A DNA stretch of 64,000 nucleotides from Pseudomonas sp. (GCF_030684895.1 NZ_JAUXXP010000050.1:1-64000), one strand, 5' to 3'; positions 38,323-47,427 are shown, numbered from the stretch's first letter. The notes: generated from the letters alone by a model not told the origin. Numbers and translations: made by a program.

Positions 38323-38726
38323 GCCGTGCCCTTCTGGTAGGTGATCAATTGCTCAACGGGCAGGCCGAAGGCCTCGGCGTAACGCGCCAGAATGGCCGCC
38401 GAGAGTTTGCGGTAAATCGCCGGGCGAAAGTGCCGGCGAATGCGCCACTGCCACAGCCCGGTAATCTGCGCCAGCGCCGGCTCATCCAGGCGGTAGCGGT
38501 ACATCAGGCACTTCAGCGGCGACAGCTCGCCGCGCTGCCAGCCCGCTTCGGCCTCGGTTTCCTGCTCCTGCAGTTCGGCTACCGCGAGCTGGGTGGCGAA
38601 GGCTTCCGGCTCCCAGCCATCGCTCTGCGCGCCCTGATAATGGCCACTGGCGTCCACCGCGTAGACCAGCTTGCAGTGGCCGCCGTAAGTGGAGCTGTGA
38701 TCCTGGGGAACCTCATCAAGCTTCAT
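38319..38726 (-). CDS. Hypothetical protein with C-terminal HTH-like segment
   Basis: A 135-residue cytoplasmic protein that I do not recognise. The N-terminal half (KLVYAVDASGHYQGAQSDGW) resembles nothing specific; the C-terminal half, YRYRLDEPALAQITGLWQW then YAEAFGLPVEQL, has the spacing of a small XRE-like helix-turn-helix. Its TGA overlaps the BtrH-like ATG by four bases, so the two are coupled. It could be a regulator of, or an adaptor for, the BtrH-like protein. Confidence 0.6.
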   Translation of the reverse strand: MKLDEVPQDHSSTYGGHCKLVYAVDASGHYQGAQSDGWEPEAFATQLAVAELQEQETEAEAGWQRGELSPLKCLMYRYRLDEPALAQITGLWQWRIRRHFRPAIYRKLSAAILARYAEAFGLPVEQLITYQKGTA

Positions 38727-38886
38727 GTGTTGTCACCGTCCTGGAGCCTGTCGGGCTTGACCGTTCGTAACGAGGGGAAGCCCGGTTTGAGTCAGTTTTG
38801 CTGGCCATTTGAGGCGAATAGCCAGCTATTTAACGAAAAAGGGCAGCAAAAATGGCCAAATCCGGCTTTTCCGCAGTAGAACAGTG

Positions 38887-40047
38887 TCAAGTCCGGCAAG
38901 CTCCTACCACTGTCAGATGCATAAAGGCGCTGGAGAAACGCCCACTTTCCGGCACATAGCAGAGCAAGCGCTGGCCGCTGCGCAGGCTACCTGAATTGAA
39001 CAACTCATCCAGCATGATAAAGATCGACGCGGCGCCGGTATTGCCCTTGCTGGTCAGGTTGGTAAACCAGCGTTCTTGCGGAATCGGTAAGCCCGCATTA
39101 GCCAGGCCCACGGACAGCCGCTCGCGGAAGAACTCGGACGAATAGTGCGGGAGGAAATAATCCACCGCATCGGCATGCAGTTCGCGGCGCGCCATGATGC
39201 GTTTGAGGGTTTCTTCCACGGTGTATTTGACGATGTTGTCGTTCAGCAGTTTGACGTCCTGCTTGATCGCCATCAGCGAGCGGCGATTGCGCTCAGCGCC
39301 TTCATAGCGACTCCAGCCCTGCAGCTGACCGTCGACCATTTCTGCGCCTGCGTACATGCACGGCGGCATCTGGTCGGCGAAAGAGAAGATATCGATCCAG
39401 TCGATACGCAGGCTCAGACCTGTGCGGTTCGGCTGGCCTTGCAGCAATACGGCACCGGCGCCATCGGAGAGCATCCAGCGCAGAAAATCCTTCTCGAAGG
39501 CGATTTCCGGGTGGGTTTCCAGCTCGTCGAGGCGGCTCTCGTACTCGGCGTTGAAGTTGCTCGCCTGCATCAACGTCGAAGCCACTTCCGAGCCGCAGGC
39601 CACGGCGTTGCGGCTTTCGCCACTGGCCACGCTCATCCAGGCGTATTTCAGCGCGGTCATGCCGCACAGGCAGATACCGGCGGTGGACACCACTTCGCAC
39701 GGCGGATTGCCCAGCTCGCCCTGCACCATCACCGCATGGCCAGGCATAACCTGATCCGGCGAGGCGCTGCTGGCCACCAGGCAATCAAGATCCGCCAACT
39801 GGAAATCGCCGCCCAACAAGCCGCGAATCGCTGCCGCGCTGACCTGGGCATTGTTCATGCTCGGCGCACCAGTCTGCGGATCAATTACATAGTGACGCTG
39901 GACAATGCCATTGCTGCGCAAAATTAGCTTGCGCGCACGCGACGGCTTGCCACCGACCAGGCCCAGGCGCGCTTCCATTTGCTCGTTGTCGACCGGCGCA
40001 TGGGGCAGGAAGGCGCTGATGCGATTAATAAATACAGGTTGTACCAC
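38887..40047 (-). CDS. 3-oxoacyl-ACP synthase III-like (DarB-type) protein
   Basis: A 386-residue thiolase-fold condensing enzyme of the KAS III class. The nucleophile is probably the Cys in STAGICLCGMTALKYA, the His is in YFLPHYSSEFF and the Asn in TSKGNTGAASIFIML. It is about 60 residues longer than FabH, like DarB-type enzymes that join two acyl units in dialkylresorcinol synthesis. The frame can be opened at GTG 40065, but GTG 40047 has GAGGAAG four bases upstream. A DarA-like gene is upstream, separated by a TIR-bounded repeat. Confidence 0.8.
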   Translation of the reverse strand: MVQPVFINRISAFLPHAPVDNEQMEARLGLVGGKPSRARKLILRSNGIVQRHYVIDPQTGAPSMNNAQVSAAAIRGLLGGDFQLADLDCLVASSASPDQVMPGHAVMVQGELGNPPCEVVSTAGICLCGMTALKYAWMSVASGESRNAVACGSEVASTLMQASNFNAEYESRLDELETHPEIAFEKDFLRWMLSDGAGAVLLQGQPNRTGLSLRIDWIDIFSFADQMPPCMYAGAEMVDGQLQGWSRYEGAERNRRSLMAIKQDVKLLNDNIVKYTVEETLKRIMARRELHADAVDYFLPHYSSEFFRERLSVGLANAGLPIPQERWFTNLTSKGNTGAASIFIMLDELFNSGSLRSGQRLLCYVPESGRFSSAFMHLTVVGACRT

Positions 40048-40072
40048 GGGACTTCCTCGGGTCACTTAGGGT

Positions 40073-40204
40073 GCCTCTAAAAACGTAAGCGAGGCAGTCA
40101 GCGCAAGGCTAAAACAGGCGAAAAAGCGCAGTTTACGTGCGGTAAATGAGCATTTTGAGCCTGTTTTTAACGCAGCGATGACAACGCAGGTAGTTTTTAG
40201 AGGC
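40073..40204. repeat. TIR-bounded repeat family, copy C
   Basis: A 132-base element with perfect 12-base terminal inverted repeats (GCCTCTAAAAAC and GTTTTTAGAGGC). The central hairpin TTTAC/GTAAA (40132-40146) and GAGCATTTTGAG block align with copies A and B, but the ends are unrelated to theirs. It fills the gap between the DarA-like and DarB-like genes. Confidence 0.8.
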
Positions 40205-40209
40205 TCCCG

Positions 40210-41127
40210 TCACTCGCCGGACGGGCCGGCAAAGTAAGCCTTCTCACGCTGGGTGCGCTCTTTTAACAGCGGCGCCAACAACTTTTTAAGCAAGGCACTG
40301 AGCGGCACCACGGTGACGATCAGGCACAACAGAAACAGGATATACAGCACCAGCCCAGCGCCACGTCGGCGGCTCTGTTGCGGGCCTAAAGCGGCCAGCA
40401 AGCGGCTCCATAGCTGAAAGCTGCGATTGCCGACCTTCTCGCTGGCGATCAGCTTTTCATCGATTCGCACGGCACCTAGACCAGTCAACATCGGTTGCTC
40501 AATCGGCAGATCATTCGCCGTCAAGCGCTGCACCATGGCCACGCCAAAGCGGCTGGCGGCGATAATTTCCGCCTCATCAATACCGGCACGCGGCACCCAG
40601 CTATAGGGTTTCTGCCGTCCGGTAAACAGCCACAAGGGCGTTGCCAGAAAGCTCGCTGCCGTGCCGCAGGCATCGGTCAGGGCGATATTGTCCACCAGTC
40701 GCGCACCCAGTTCAGTGAGCCGGTTCTTGAGCTTCTCCTGGGCCATCAGCCACATATTGCGACAGCCGATCAGCGTCACCACCGGCGCGCCCTTGAGCAT
40801 CTGCGCGGCCTCAGGCGAGGCAAGGAAAGCAGTCATCGGCTGCGACGGCGAGAGAAACCACACCTGATAAGCGAGAATCACCAGGTCATAGCGCTTGCTC
40901 GTATCCACCGCCAACGGCAGCAACGGCTGCGGGCGCATCAGCACGGTTTCCGGAAAAATCCGGAAAAACTCGAGAAACGGCCAGGGAAACGGGTAAGGTT
41001 GCGCGGGTTGCAGCTGGAGGTAATCCAACTGAATATCGCTGCATTGCTGTAACGGCCCGCATACCGATTGCGCCAACCTGTCTAGCTGGCCGGTTTGTGA
41101 AAAATGAACGATCAAGACCTGACGCAT
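40210..41127 (-). CDS. DarA-like dialkylresorcinol-type enzyme (flavodoxin fold)
   Basis: A 305-residue protein resembling DarA, which acts with DarB in forming dialkylresorcinols. It begins like a flavodoxin: VLIVHFSQTGQLDRLAQSV contains an FMN-phosphate-type loop SQTGQ, and a second strand LVILAYQVWFLSPSQPM follows. The C-terminus has a hydrophobic segment (LVLYILFLLCLIVTVVPLSA, about residues 262-281), so membrane attachment is likely. It is the first gene of the leftward set and is divergent from the DUF2141 gene, with 31 bases between the starts. Confidence 0.75.
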   Translation of the reverse strand: MRQVLIVHFSQTGQLDRLAQSVCGPLQQCSDIQLDYLQLQPAQPYPFPWPFLEFFRIFPETVLMRPQPLLPLAVDTSKRYDLVILAYQVWFLSPSQPMTAFLASPEAAQMLKGAPVVTLIGCRNMWLMAQEKLKNRLTELGARLVDNIALTDACGTAASFLATPLWLFTGRQKPYSWVPRAGIDEAEIIAASRFGVAMVQRLTANDLPIEQPMLTGLGAVRIDEKLIASEKVGNRSFQLWSRLLAALGPQQSRRRGAGLVLYILFLLCLIVTVVPLSALLKKLLAPLLKERTQREKAYFAGPSGE

Positions 41128-41158
41128 CGCCAGCCACTTCCTGCGAAATGCCCGGATT

Positions 41159-41605
41159 ATGCCACAGAGAATTCTTCAAACCGTAAAGAAGGCCGGCTAT
41201 CAGACTGGCCTTTTGCTGCTACTGGTCGGCTCATACGCCCGAGCCGGTGACATCCTGGTCACAGTAGATGGCATACAAGCCACGGCAACCGTGCATGCGG
41301 CGCTGGTGAGCGGCATGCTGCAACGTTGGCCAGAACAGCCCCTGCGCCTGCAGCAGAGTGACGACGGCCAGCTGCGCCTAGTCGACCTGCCGCCCGGACG
41401 CTATGCCATTCAGCTGTACCAGGACAGCAATGGCAACGGCCAGCTCGACCATGGCCGGCGCGGCATCCCGCTGGAGCCAGTGGGATTTTCCGCCAACCCA
41501 CCGCTGCTCAATGGCAAGCCCACACCGATTGACAGCCTGTTCGAGCACGGCACGGCGGACACTCAACTGCGCATCCGCCTGCAGAGCCCGAAAGCCAAGA
41601 AATAA
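41159..41605 (+). CDS. DUF2141 exported protein
   Basis: A 148-residue protein with a signal peptide: TGLLLLLVGSYARA ends in an AxA-type cleavage site. The mature protein is a small beta-sandwich with the DUF2141 hallmark LPPGRYAIQLYQDSNGNGQLD, in which Asp/Asn residues look like a Ca-binding loop, followed by GIPLEPVGFSANP. The function is unknown. It is divergent from the darA-like gene and may share its promoter region. Confidence 0.8.
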   Translation: MPQRILQTVKKAGYQTGLLLLLVGSYARAGDILVTVDGIQATATVHAALVSGMLQRWPEQPLRLQQSDDGQLRLVDLPPGRYAIQLYQDSNGNGQLDHGRRGIPLEPVGFSANPPLLNGKPTPIDSLFEHGTADTQLRIRLQSPKAKK

Positions 41606-41614
41606 TCAGAACAG

Positions 41615-42181
41615 TTAACGCGGCAGAGCCATCTCAGCAGCCGTGCGTCGCCAGATCAGCTCACGGGTGTCATAACCACGGCTGCGCGCTTCTTCAAGTA
41701 GCGTCGCCAGGTGTTTCGTGCTGGCGTCCTGATCTCGCGTTAACAGCCAGAGGTACTTGCGGTTGGGATGGCCGACCAGTGCAGTTTGGTAGTCGTCATC
41801 CAGATAGAGCACCCAGTATTCGCCCTTGGTCAGACCCGGCAGCAGGTGACTGGCCCAGTTGTCGAAGCGCACCCAGAGCTTGCTGGTCTGGCCCGGTACC
41901 TGAGCCACGGCCTGGCCCTGCACCTGCTGCAGATCGCCATCGTAAGTACGGCAGCGATTGGTCACGCCGATAGTGCCACCTTCCTGCAGCTCATAAAGCG
42001 CCTCGGACTGCGCGCAATTGCGCTGGAAGAACATCGGCAAACGCGCCTGCTCGTACCAGAGGCCCTGATAACGTTTCAGATCGACCCGCTCGACAGTCTT
42101 CGGCGGCACCACGCCCGTGCCGGAGTTGGCGCAGCCCACCAGCAGCGCTGCTGCGGCCAACGCCGCCAGCAGGCGCATCAC
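41615..42181 (-). CDS. blc: Outer-membrane lipocalin (Blc-like)
   Basis: A 188-residue lipoprotein of the bacterial lipocalin family, anchored in the outer membrane and thought to bind lysophospholipids or fatty acids. The signal MMRLLAALAAAALLVGC ends in a lipobox. The lipocalin N-terminal signature is KRYQGLWYEQARLP, and the mid-strand YWVLYLDDDYQTALVGHP followed by LWLLTRDQ is typical. Its start overlaps the end of the small lipoprotein gene by four bases. Confidence 0.9.
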   Translation of the reverse strand: MMRLLAALAAAALLVGCANSGTGVVPPKTVERVDLKRYQGLWYEQARLPMFFQRNCAQSEALYELQEGGTIGVTNRCRTYDGDLQQVQGQAVAQVPGQTSKLWVRFDNWASHLLPGLTKGEYWVLYLDDDYQTALVGHPNRKYLWLLTRDQDASTKHLATLLEEARSRGYDTRELIWRRTAAEMALPR

Positions 42182-42432
42182 TTCAAACCCTTGCCGGAAA
42201 ACATCATGACCTTGTCGCCGGCGTACTGAACGCTGATAAAGCGCTGTTCATCGCCCCAGGTGCAGCTGGACATGCCCAGCGCGCCGGCGCACTCGCCTGG
42301 CTTGCCCAGCAGGCTCTCGACTTCATCCTTGCTCATGCCCGCCTTGAGCTGGGTGTAATTGTCCTGACTGATCTTGTTGCAGGCAGCCAGCAGCAGGCAA
42401 CCAGCGAGTAGTGCGACGACACGCAGAGACAT
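42178..42432 (-). CDS. Small SmpA/BamE-like lipoprotein
   Basis: An 84-residue lipoprotein: MSLRVVALLAGCLLLAACNK carries the lipobox LAAC. The mature part NYTQLKAGMSKDEVESLLGKPGEC has the pattern of SmpA/OmlA-like domains. The C-terminus (WGDEQRFISVQYAGDKVMMFSGKGLK) completes a small two-strand domain. The ATG at 42432 with AGGAG is preferred over the longer frame from 42477. It is coupled to the lipocalin gene. Confidence 0.75.
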   Translation of the reverse strand: MSLRVVALLAGCLLLAACNKISQDNYTQLKAGMSKDEVESLLGKPGECAGALGMSSCTWGDEQRFISVQYAGDKVMMFSGKGLK

Positions 42433-42500
42433 GGGGAAACTCCTGAGGAAAGAACCAAGACCAGCTTGGCATAGCAATACCGAGCCTGCCTGCTTGGATG

Positions 42501-43118
42501 CTAGAAGCGCGAGCCAGGTTCCAGCAGAAAGGCAGATTCCTCGGCGCTGGAAGTGCGCCCGAGTATCTGATTGCGATGGGGGAAGCGAGCAAAACGTGCG
42601 ATCACGCGCTGATGGCGCTCGGCATAGTCCAGATAACCGGCAAACAGCTCGCGCTCGGCGGTTGCGGCATGCGCAAACAACACCTGAAACAACTGCACCG
42701 CCTGATGCTGCAGCGCCAGGTCTTCGGCATGCTCCAGCACCAGATAGGTAAATACCCGCTGGATTGGCGGCAGTTGCTGATCCCAGCCCTGGGTCAGCCC
42801 GTGCAGGGCCAAGGGTCGAGCCAGCGGGTCGCCGGCAAAAGCGCGCGGGGTATCGCGAAAAATCATCCGAGGCAGCTGATCGAGCAACAGCAGGGTTGCC
42901 AGCCAGCCCTCAGGCTCGCCTTGCCAGTCGTGCAACCCACCGGCCAGAGCCTGCTCGACCAGCGCGCCAAACTGCTCGCGCGCCTGAGCATCCTGGCGAT
43001 CCTGCTTGCCGAACCACAGCGCCGTACGGCTGGCCGCCACCTCGACAGCCGTCGCACCGGAACCGCGGCCGGCTGCACCGAACCACCAGTTAAGCAACGG
43101 CTGCCAGGGCGCGCTCAT
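42501..43118 (-). CDS. DUF924 family protein
   Basis: A 205-residue all-helical protein with the DUF924 hallmarks: WFGKQDRQDAQAREQFG, LLLDQLPRMIFRDTPRAFAG and the closing FPHRNQILGRTSSAEES. The fold resembles TPR-like repeats; biochemical function is unknown. The gene ends just three bases after fbp on the same strand, so the two are likely co-transcribed. Confidence 0.88.
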   Translation of the reverse strand: MSAPWQPLLNWWFGAAGRGSGATAVEVAASRTALWFGKQDRQDAQAREQFGALVEQALAGGLHDWQGEPEGWLATLLLLDQLPRMIFRDTPRAFAGDPLARPLALHGLTQGWDQQLPPIQRVFTYLVLEHAEDLALQHQAVQLFQVLFAHAATAERELFAGYLDYAERHQRVIARFARFPHRNQILGRTSSAEESAFLLEPGSRF

Positions 43119-43121
43119 CGC

Positions 43122-44129
43122 TTACTCGCGGTGATAGGCGCTGATGCGCAGCACTTCTTCCTTGGAACCGAGGAAGACGGCGACGCGCTGGTGCAGGGAA
43201 GTGGGCTGAATATCGAGAATCCGCTGATTACCATCGGTGGCCACGCCGCCGGCCTGCTCGATGATCATCGACATCGGGTTGGCTTCGTACATCAGGCGTA
43301 GCTTGCCCGGCTTCTCTGGCTCGCGACTGTCGCGTGGGTACATAAATACGCCGCCACGGGTGAGGATGCGGTGCACGTCAGCCACCATCGCGGCGACCCA
43401 GCGCATGTTGTAGTTCTTGCCCAGCGGCCCAGTCTCGCCCGCCAGCAGCTCGCTGACGTAACGCTGCACCGGTGCTTCCCAGTGGCGCTGGTTGGACATA
43501 TTGATGGCGAATTCTTTGGTCGATTCCGGCACCTTGATGTTGTCATGGGTCAGCACGAAGCTGCCCAGTTCACGGTCCAGGGTGAAGCCTTTGACGCCGT
43601 CACCGAGGGTTAACATCAGCATGGTCTGTGGGCCGTAGATCGCGTAACCGGCAGCCACCTGCTCGGTGCCCGGCTGGAGGAAGGCCTCTTCGCCTAGGTC
43701 ACCTTCATCGCCATTGCGATCCGGGCAACGCAGCACCGAGAAGATGGTGCCAACCGAAACGTTGACATCGATATTGCTGGAACCGTCCAGTGGGTCAAAT
43801 ACCAGCAGGTAGGCACCTTTCGGGTACTTGCCAGGAATCTGGTAGGCATTATCCATTTCTTCGGACGCCATGCCGGCCAGGTGACCGCCCCACTCGTTGG
43901 CTTCCAGCAGGATTTCGTTGGAAATCACGTCGAGTTTCTTCTGCACCTCGCCCTGCACGTTCTCGGTGCCCATGCTGCCCAGCACGCCGCCCAGTGCACC
44001 CTTGGATACCTGATGGCTGATTTCCTTGCAGGCCCGCGCGACCACTTCGATAAGGAAACGCAGATCGGCCGGGGTGTGGTTGCAGCGGGTCTGCTCGATC
44101 AGGTAGCGGCTGAGGGTAACGCGGGACAT
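43122..44129 (-). CDS. fbp: Class 1 fructose-1,6-bisphosphatase
   Basis: A 335-residue gluconeogenic phosphatase converting fructose-1,6-bisphosphate to fructose-6-phosphate. The metal-binding [19 protein letters not shown] motif and the C-terminal [15 protein letters not shown] signature are clear. It feeds hexose phosphates, including the mannose branch used by the alginate genes downstream, although that link is only metabolic. The ATG at 44129 follows an AGCCATCC leader with GGAG in CCGGAGCC. Confidence 0.96.
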   Translation of the reverse strand: MSRVTLSRYLIEQTRCNHTPADLRFLIEVVARACKEISHQVSKGALGGVLGSMGTENVQGEVQKKLDVISNEILLEANEWGGHLAGMASEEMDNAYQIPGKYPKGAYLLVFDPLDGSSNIDVNVSVGTIFSVLRCPDRNGDEGDLGEEAFLQPGTEQVAAGYAIYGPQTMLMLTLGDGVKGFTLDRELGSFVLTHDNIKVPESTKEFAINMSNQRHWEAPVQRYVSELLAGETGPLGKNYNMRWVAAMVADVHRILTRGGVFMYPRDSREPEKPGKLRLMYEANPMSMIIEQAGGVATDGNQRILDIQPTSLHQRVAVFLGSKEEVLRISAYHRE

Positions 44130-44218
44130 GGATGGCTCCGGAGGGAATGAAATCGCGCGCAGTTTACCCCTTTAACGGGGAAAGCGCCTTAGCACTGGAT
44201 GGAAGGGCGGCCTGGCAA

Positions 44219-45862
44219 TCAGGCCAGGCTGCACACCCTATTACGCCCCGCATGCTTGGCCTGGTAGAGCGCGGCATCGGCCACCTGCAGCAGCTCGTCG
44301 AGTACCAGGCCCTGTTCTGGCCATAGCGCCAGGCCGGCGGACAGGGTTACAAAGCGTGCGCCGCCACGGGTCGGCAGTGGGTGGGCGGCCAGTTCGCGGC
44401 AGATGGTTTCCAGGCGCGCGCGCGCCTCAGGGGCATCGGCACGCGGCAGGATCAGCAGGAACTCTTCGCCGCCGATACGGAATACCGCATCCGAGCTGCG
44501 CAGGTTTTCCAGCAGGTGCTGGGCCACGCCCTTGAGCACGTCGTCGCCTTCGAGATGGCCGTGTTCGTCGTTGAGCTGTTTGAAATGATCCAGATCAATC
44601 AGCGCCAGGGAAATCGGCGTGCGTTCGCGCTGCGCTACGGCCAACTCGCGGGTAAAGAACTCATCCAGATAACGCCGGTTGTACAGCCCGGTCAGCGGGT
44701 CACACAGCGCCTGCTCCTGCAGTTGCTCATGCAGATTGGTGATGGTGCGCAGACGCTCTTCGCTAAGGGCCAGGGCTTCGGCCAGCTTCAGCTCGCTAAG
44801 GTGGCGCTGGGTGACATCACGCAGGTAGAGCATCTGCCCGAGCACCAGGCTGCCGCGATGGGTCACCCGCTCAATGGCGCGGATACGCACTTCGAAATAC
44901 CGCGCCGAGTTGGCCAGGGTCAGCAGCCGATCATGCTCGCCCTGCGCCTGCTGACTCAGCAACTGCTGCAAATCCGCACCAAGGATCGGCCAGTCGGCCA
45001 GCTGCCGCCCCTGCCAACCACTGCGCAGTCCAGCCAGTTTCAATGCGGCCGGGTTGGCCTCGATCACCCGCAACTGCGCATCGACCACCAGCACCGGATC
45101 GAGCAGGGCATCCAGCAGCAGGTGGCGAGCCACAGGCAGCAGATCAAACAACCGCACACCGACAATCAGCCAGGCAAAGGCCACCAGGGTAAAGGCGAAA
45201 CTGAAGGGCGTCGGGTCAAAGCCAAAGAGCATCCAGCCGAACACTACATAACTGATATTGGCGACCCAGGGCACCGCAGTAACGAAGACAAACGCCAGGT
45301 AGTGGCGCCGATGCACGCCATAACTGACGATGGCCGCGCGCAGCACCACGCCCATGCAGAAAGCCATAAACAGGTAGACGTAAGCGGCGGCGGCGTAGAA
45401 CAGCGGCCCATGCTGATAGCGGATCGGCGCGCCCGCCTCATCACTCAGCGGCGCCGTACCAGCGCCGTAGAACAGGCCATGCCAGGGGTTGCTCAGGGCC
45501 ATCAGCCAGATCAGCACCGGCACCACGGCCAAACCCAGGGTACTGCGCAGTGGCAGCGGTTGGCGCACGCTGTTGACGTATTGCCAGAGGAAGATTGCCC
45601 AGAAGGTGGGCACCACAAGAATCCCCGGCCAGGCCATGGTGGCCCAGAACACCTTGCACTGCGGGCCTTGCGCGGCCATTTCCAGGCTCGCGGCGATCAG
45701 CCACCAGAGGCTCGCCAGGTGCAGCACGATAAAGCTTTCGCGCCCTGGGAAATAACGTTGCTGCGTAACCCAGCGAGCCAACAGCAGCACACCGATGCAG
45801 ACCACAGAAGTCAAAATCACCGGAGCACTGAGCGCCCAGCCGGAATCACCGCAGGCATTCAT
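44219..45862 (-). CDS. Membrane-bound diguanylate cyclase with HisKA_7TM and PAS-like domains
   Basis: A 547-residue protein with seven N-terminal transmembrane helices (about residues 12-230; the 7TM type found in histidine kinases). A PAS-like region follows (ALLDPVLVVDAQLRVIEANPAA), then a short coiled linker and a C-terminal GGDEF domain. The active site reads VFRIGGEEFLLIL, and the inhibitory I-site RSSD lies five residues upstream, so cyclic-di-GMP synthesis with product feedback is expected. The frame opens at 45988, but the ATG at 45862 begins the membrane part; no clear ribosome site is seen at either. Confidence 0.85.
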   Translation of the reverse strand: MNACGDSGWALSAPVILTSVVCIGVLLLARWVTQQRYFPGRESFIVLHLASLWWLIAASLEMAAQGPQCKVFWATMAWPGILVVPTFWAIFLWQYVNSVRQPLPLRSTLGLAVVPVLIWLMALSNPWHGLFYGAGTAPLSDEAGAPIRYQHGPLFYAAAAYVYLFMAFCMGVVLRAAIVSYGVHRRHYLAFVFVTAVPWVANISYVVFGWMLFGFDPTPFSFAFTLVAFAWLIVGVRLFDLLPVARHLLLDALLDPVLVVDAQLRVIEANPAALKLAGLRSGWQGRQLADWPILGADLQQLLSQQAQGEHDRLLTLANSARYFEVRIRAIERVTHRGSLVLGQMLYLRDVTQRHLSELKLAEALALSEERLRTITNLHEQLQEQALCDPLTGLYNRRYLDEFFTRELAVAQRERTPISLALIDLDHFKQLNDEHGHLEGDDVLKGVAQHLLENLRSSDAVFRIGGEEFLLILPRADAPEARARLETICRELAAHPLPTRGGARFVTLSAGLALWPEQGLVLDELLQVADAALYQAKHAGRNRVCSLA

Positions 45863-46056
45863 CGGGAGGGCACTGCCAAGGAAAACAGCTCGGCGCGTTT
45901 GCCAATCGAGCCTGGCAAACGCATGGAAATCACCCGAAGACGGGTCGCAGTAGAAATACGCAAGGGCCTTCCTGACCTCAAACGCCAATCAATTGAAGAT
46001 GCCAACCATACTGCAAAATTCGTTAGGCAGCTGGGCTTTATTTCTGCTAGCAGGCT

Positions 46057-47427
46057 CTATTCGGCGCTCGGCCGACGCAACAGGCTGACCGCCATCAGTG
46101 CCAATAAGCCTACCCCAAGTAGCAGCACCAGCCACAAGCCCCAGCGTTTCCAGTCGCTTTCAGCAGCTGCGGCCTGCTCTTGCTGCACCAGATTTTCAGC
46201 CTGCAACTGCGCCTCAGCTATGCCCAGCTGCTGCAGCCGCTGTGGCTGATAACCCGGAATCAAGGTGGTCAGCGGCAAAGCCGCCGACTGCGCTCCCGCT
46301 CGCCCCAGTGCCAGCCGATAGGGCGGGCTGCCACGCTGAAGGAACACCAGCTGGGTGGCACGCACCGCCACCTTGATCTGCGGTGGCTCGACGCCCAGAC
46401 CGCCGCCGCGCTCGTCCACCTGCAGGCGCAGCTGCTGCACCGCCCAACCCGGCAACGGCAATTCGTCCTGACGGATTTCCACGCCATTTTCCGGCAGCCG
46501 ATAAAGCAGACCCTGCGCCAGCGATTGCCAAGCGCCCTTGGCTTCACTGCGACCACTGACACGAATCGGCGCCAGGCTATTGGCCTGACTGAGTTCGACG
46601 TGCAAGCGCTCCAACGGCAAGGCCAGGGGCAGCTGCCACTGATATTCGCCATCCGGGCTGCGCGTCGCGGCCAGCGGCTGCGACCACACCAGCGGCGCCG
46701 GCATGCTGTCACTGCGCTGGCTGCGCAAGCTGGCAGCGGTCAGTTGCGGCGCCTGCTGCGGGCTTTGCCAGAGCAGACGCAGGTAGCGCGCCTTGCTGCC
46801 CGGCAGTTCGATCTGCCGTTGCTCGACACGCTCACCATCGAACGACAGACGCGCCAACTGGCCGCTGCCCCAGGAACGCCAGCTTTGCAGATCATCACTG
46901 GCCTCGATGCTGAAGCGTTGAAAACCGTCCTGGCCGCCGCTCCAGTCCAGCTGCAGGCGCACCAGCGGCTCATCCAATGCGCTGGCATCCAGCAGCCAAC
47001 CACGCAGCAGCGCCGGCTTGGCGGCTGCATCCGGCTCATCAAGTAGTTCGATCAAGGTACCGCTAGTGCTGCGCTGTACCCGCAGGCTCGGCGTAGCGCT
47101 GCTATCGCCCTGCTCGGCGTACAGCGGAAACCACTTCACCGCCTGCTCCTGCTGGCTGTCGCGCGACTCGCCCTGCCCTGCCACCAGGGCATAAGCCAGC
47201 GCCTGACCTTCGGCGTTAAACACCCGCAGATCACGCAAATCGCCATAGCGCGCGGCAAAATGCAGCGCCATCGGCACATCCAGGCGATACCAGGGGCCGT
47301 CGCCACTAAGACTCAGCGGTAATTGCACCGCATAGTCGCCCGGCTGCTCCTGTGCCAGGACTGACGCGCTGCACAGCAGGCCGAGAAACGCAGCGCAGCA
47401 TGCGCCAGGGATAAAACGACTGATCAT
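46057..47427 (-). CDS. DUF3999 family membrane-anchored protein
   Basis: A 456-residue protein with a signal peptide (SRFIPGACCAAFLGLLCS...LAQ), a long beta-rich periplasmic region and a single C-terminal transmembrane helix (LWLVLLLGVGLLALMAVSLL, about residues 428-447). The pattern GDYAVQLPLSLSGDGPWYRL and ARYLRLLWQ is that of DUF3999. The start overlaps the DUF2339 stop by four bases, and the two families are commonly paired; a shared envelope role is inferred. Confidence 0.88.
   Translation of the reverse strand: MISRFIPGACCAAFLGLLCSASVLAQEQPGDYAVQLPLSLSGDGPWYRLDVPMALHFAARYGDLRDLRVFNAEGQALAYALVAGQGESRDSQQEQAVKWFPLYAEQGDSSATPSLRVQRSTSGTLIELLDEPDAAAKPALLRGWLLDASALDEPLVRLQLDWSGGQDGFQRFSIEASDDLQSWRSWGSGQLARLSFDGERVEQRQIELPGSKARYLRLLWQSPQQAPQLTAASLRSQRSDSMPAPLVWSQPLAATRSPDGEYQWQLPLALPLERLHVELSQANSLAPIRVSGRSEAKGAWQSLAQGLLYRLPENGVEIRQDELPLPGWAVQQLRLQVDERGGGLGVEPPQIKVAVRATQLVFLQRGSPPYRLALGRAGAQSAALPLTTLIPGYQPQRLQQLGIAEAQLQAENLVQQEQAAAAESDWKRWGLWLVLLLGVGLLALMAVSLLRRPSAE

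Noticed and set aside
44381..46249. 622-codon rightward open frame opposite the diguanylate cyclase
   Set aside because: Gln/His/Arg-rich shadow of a well-supported gene; composition typical of antisense frames.
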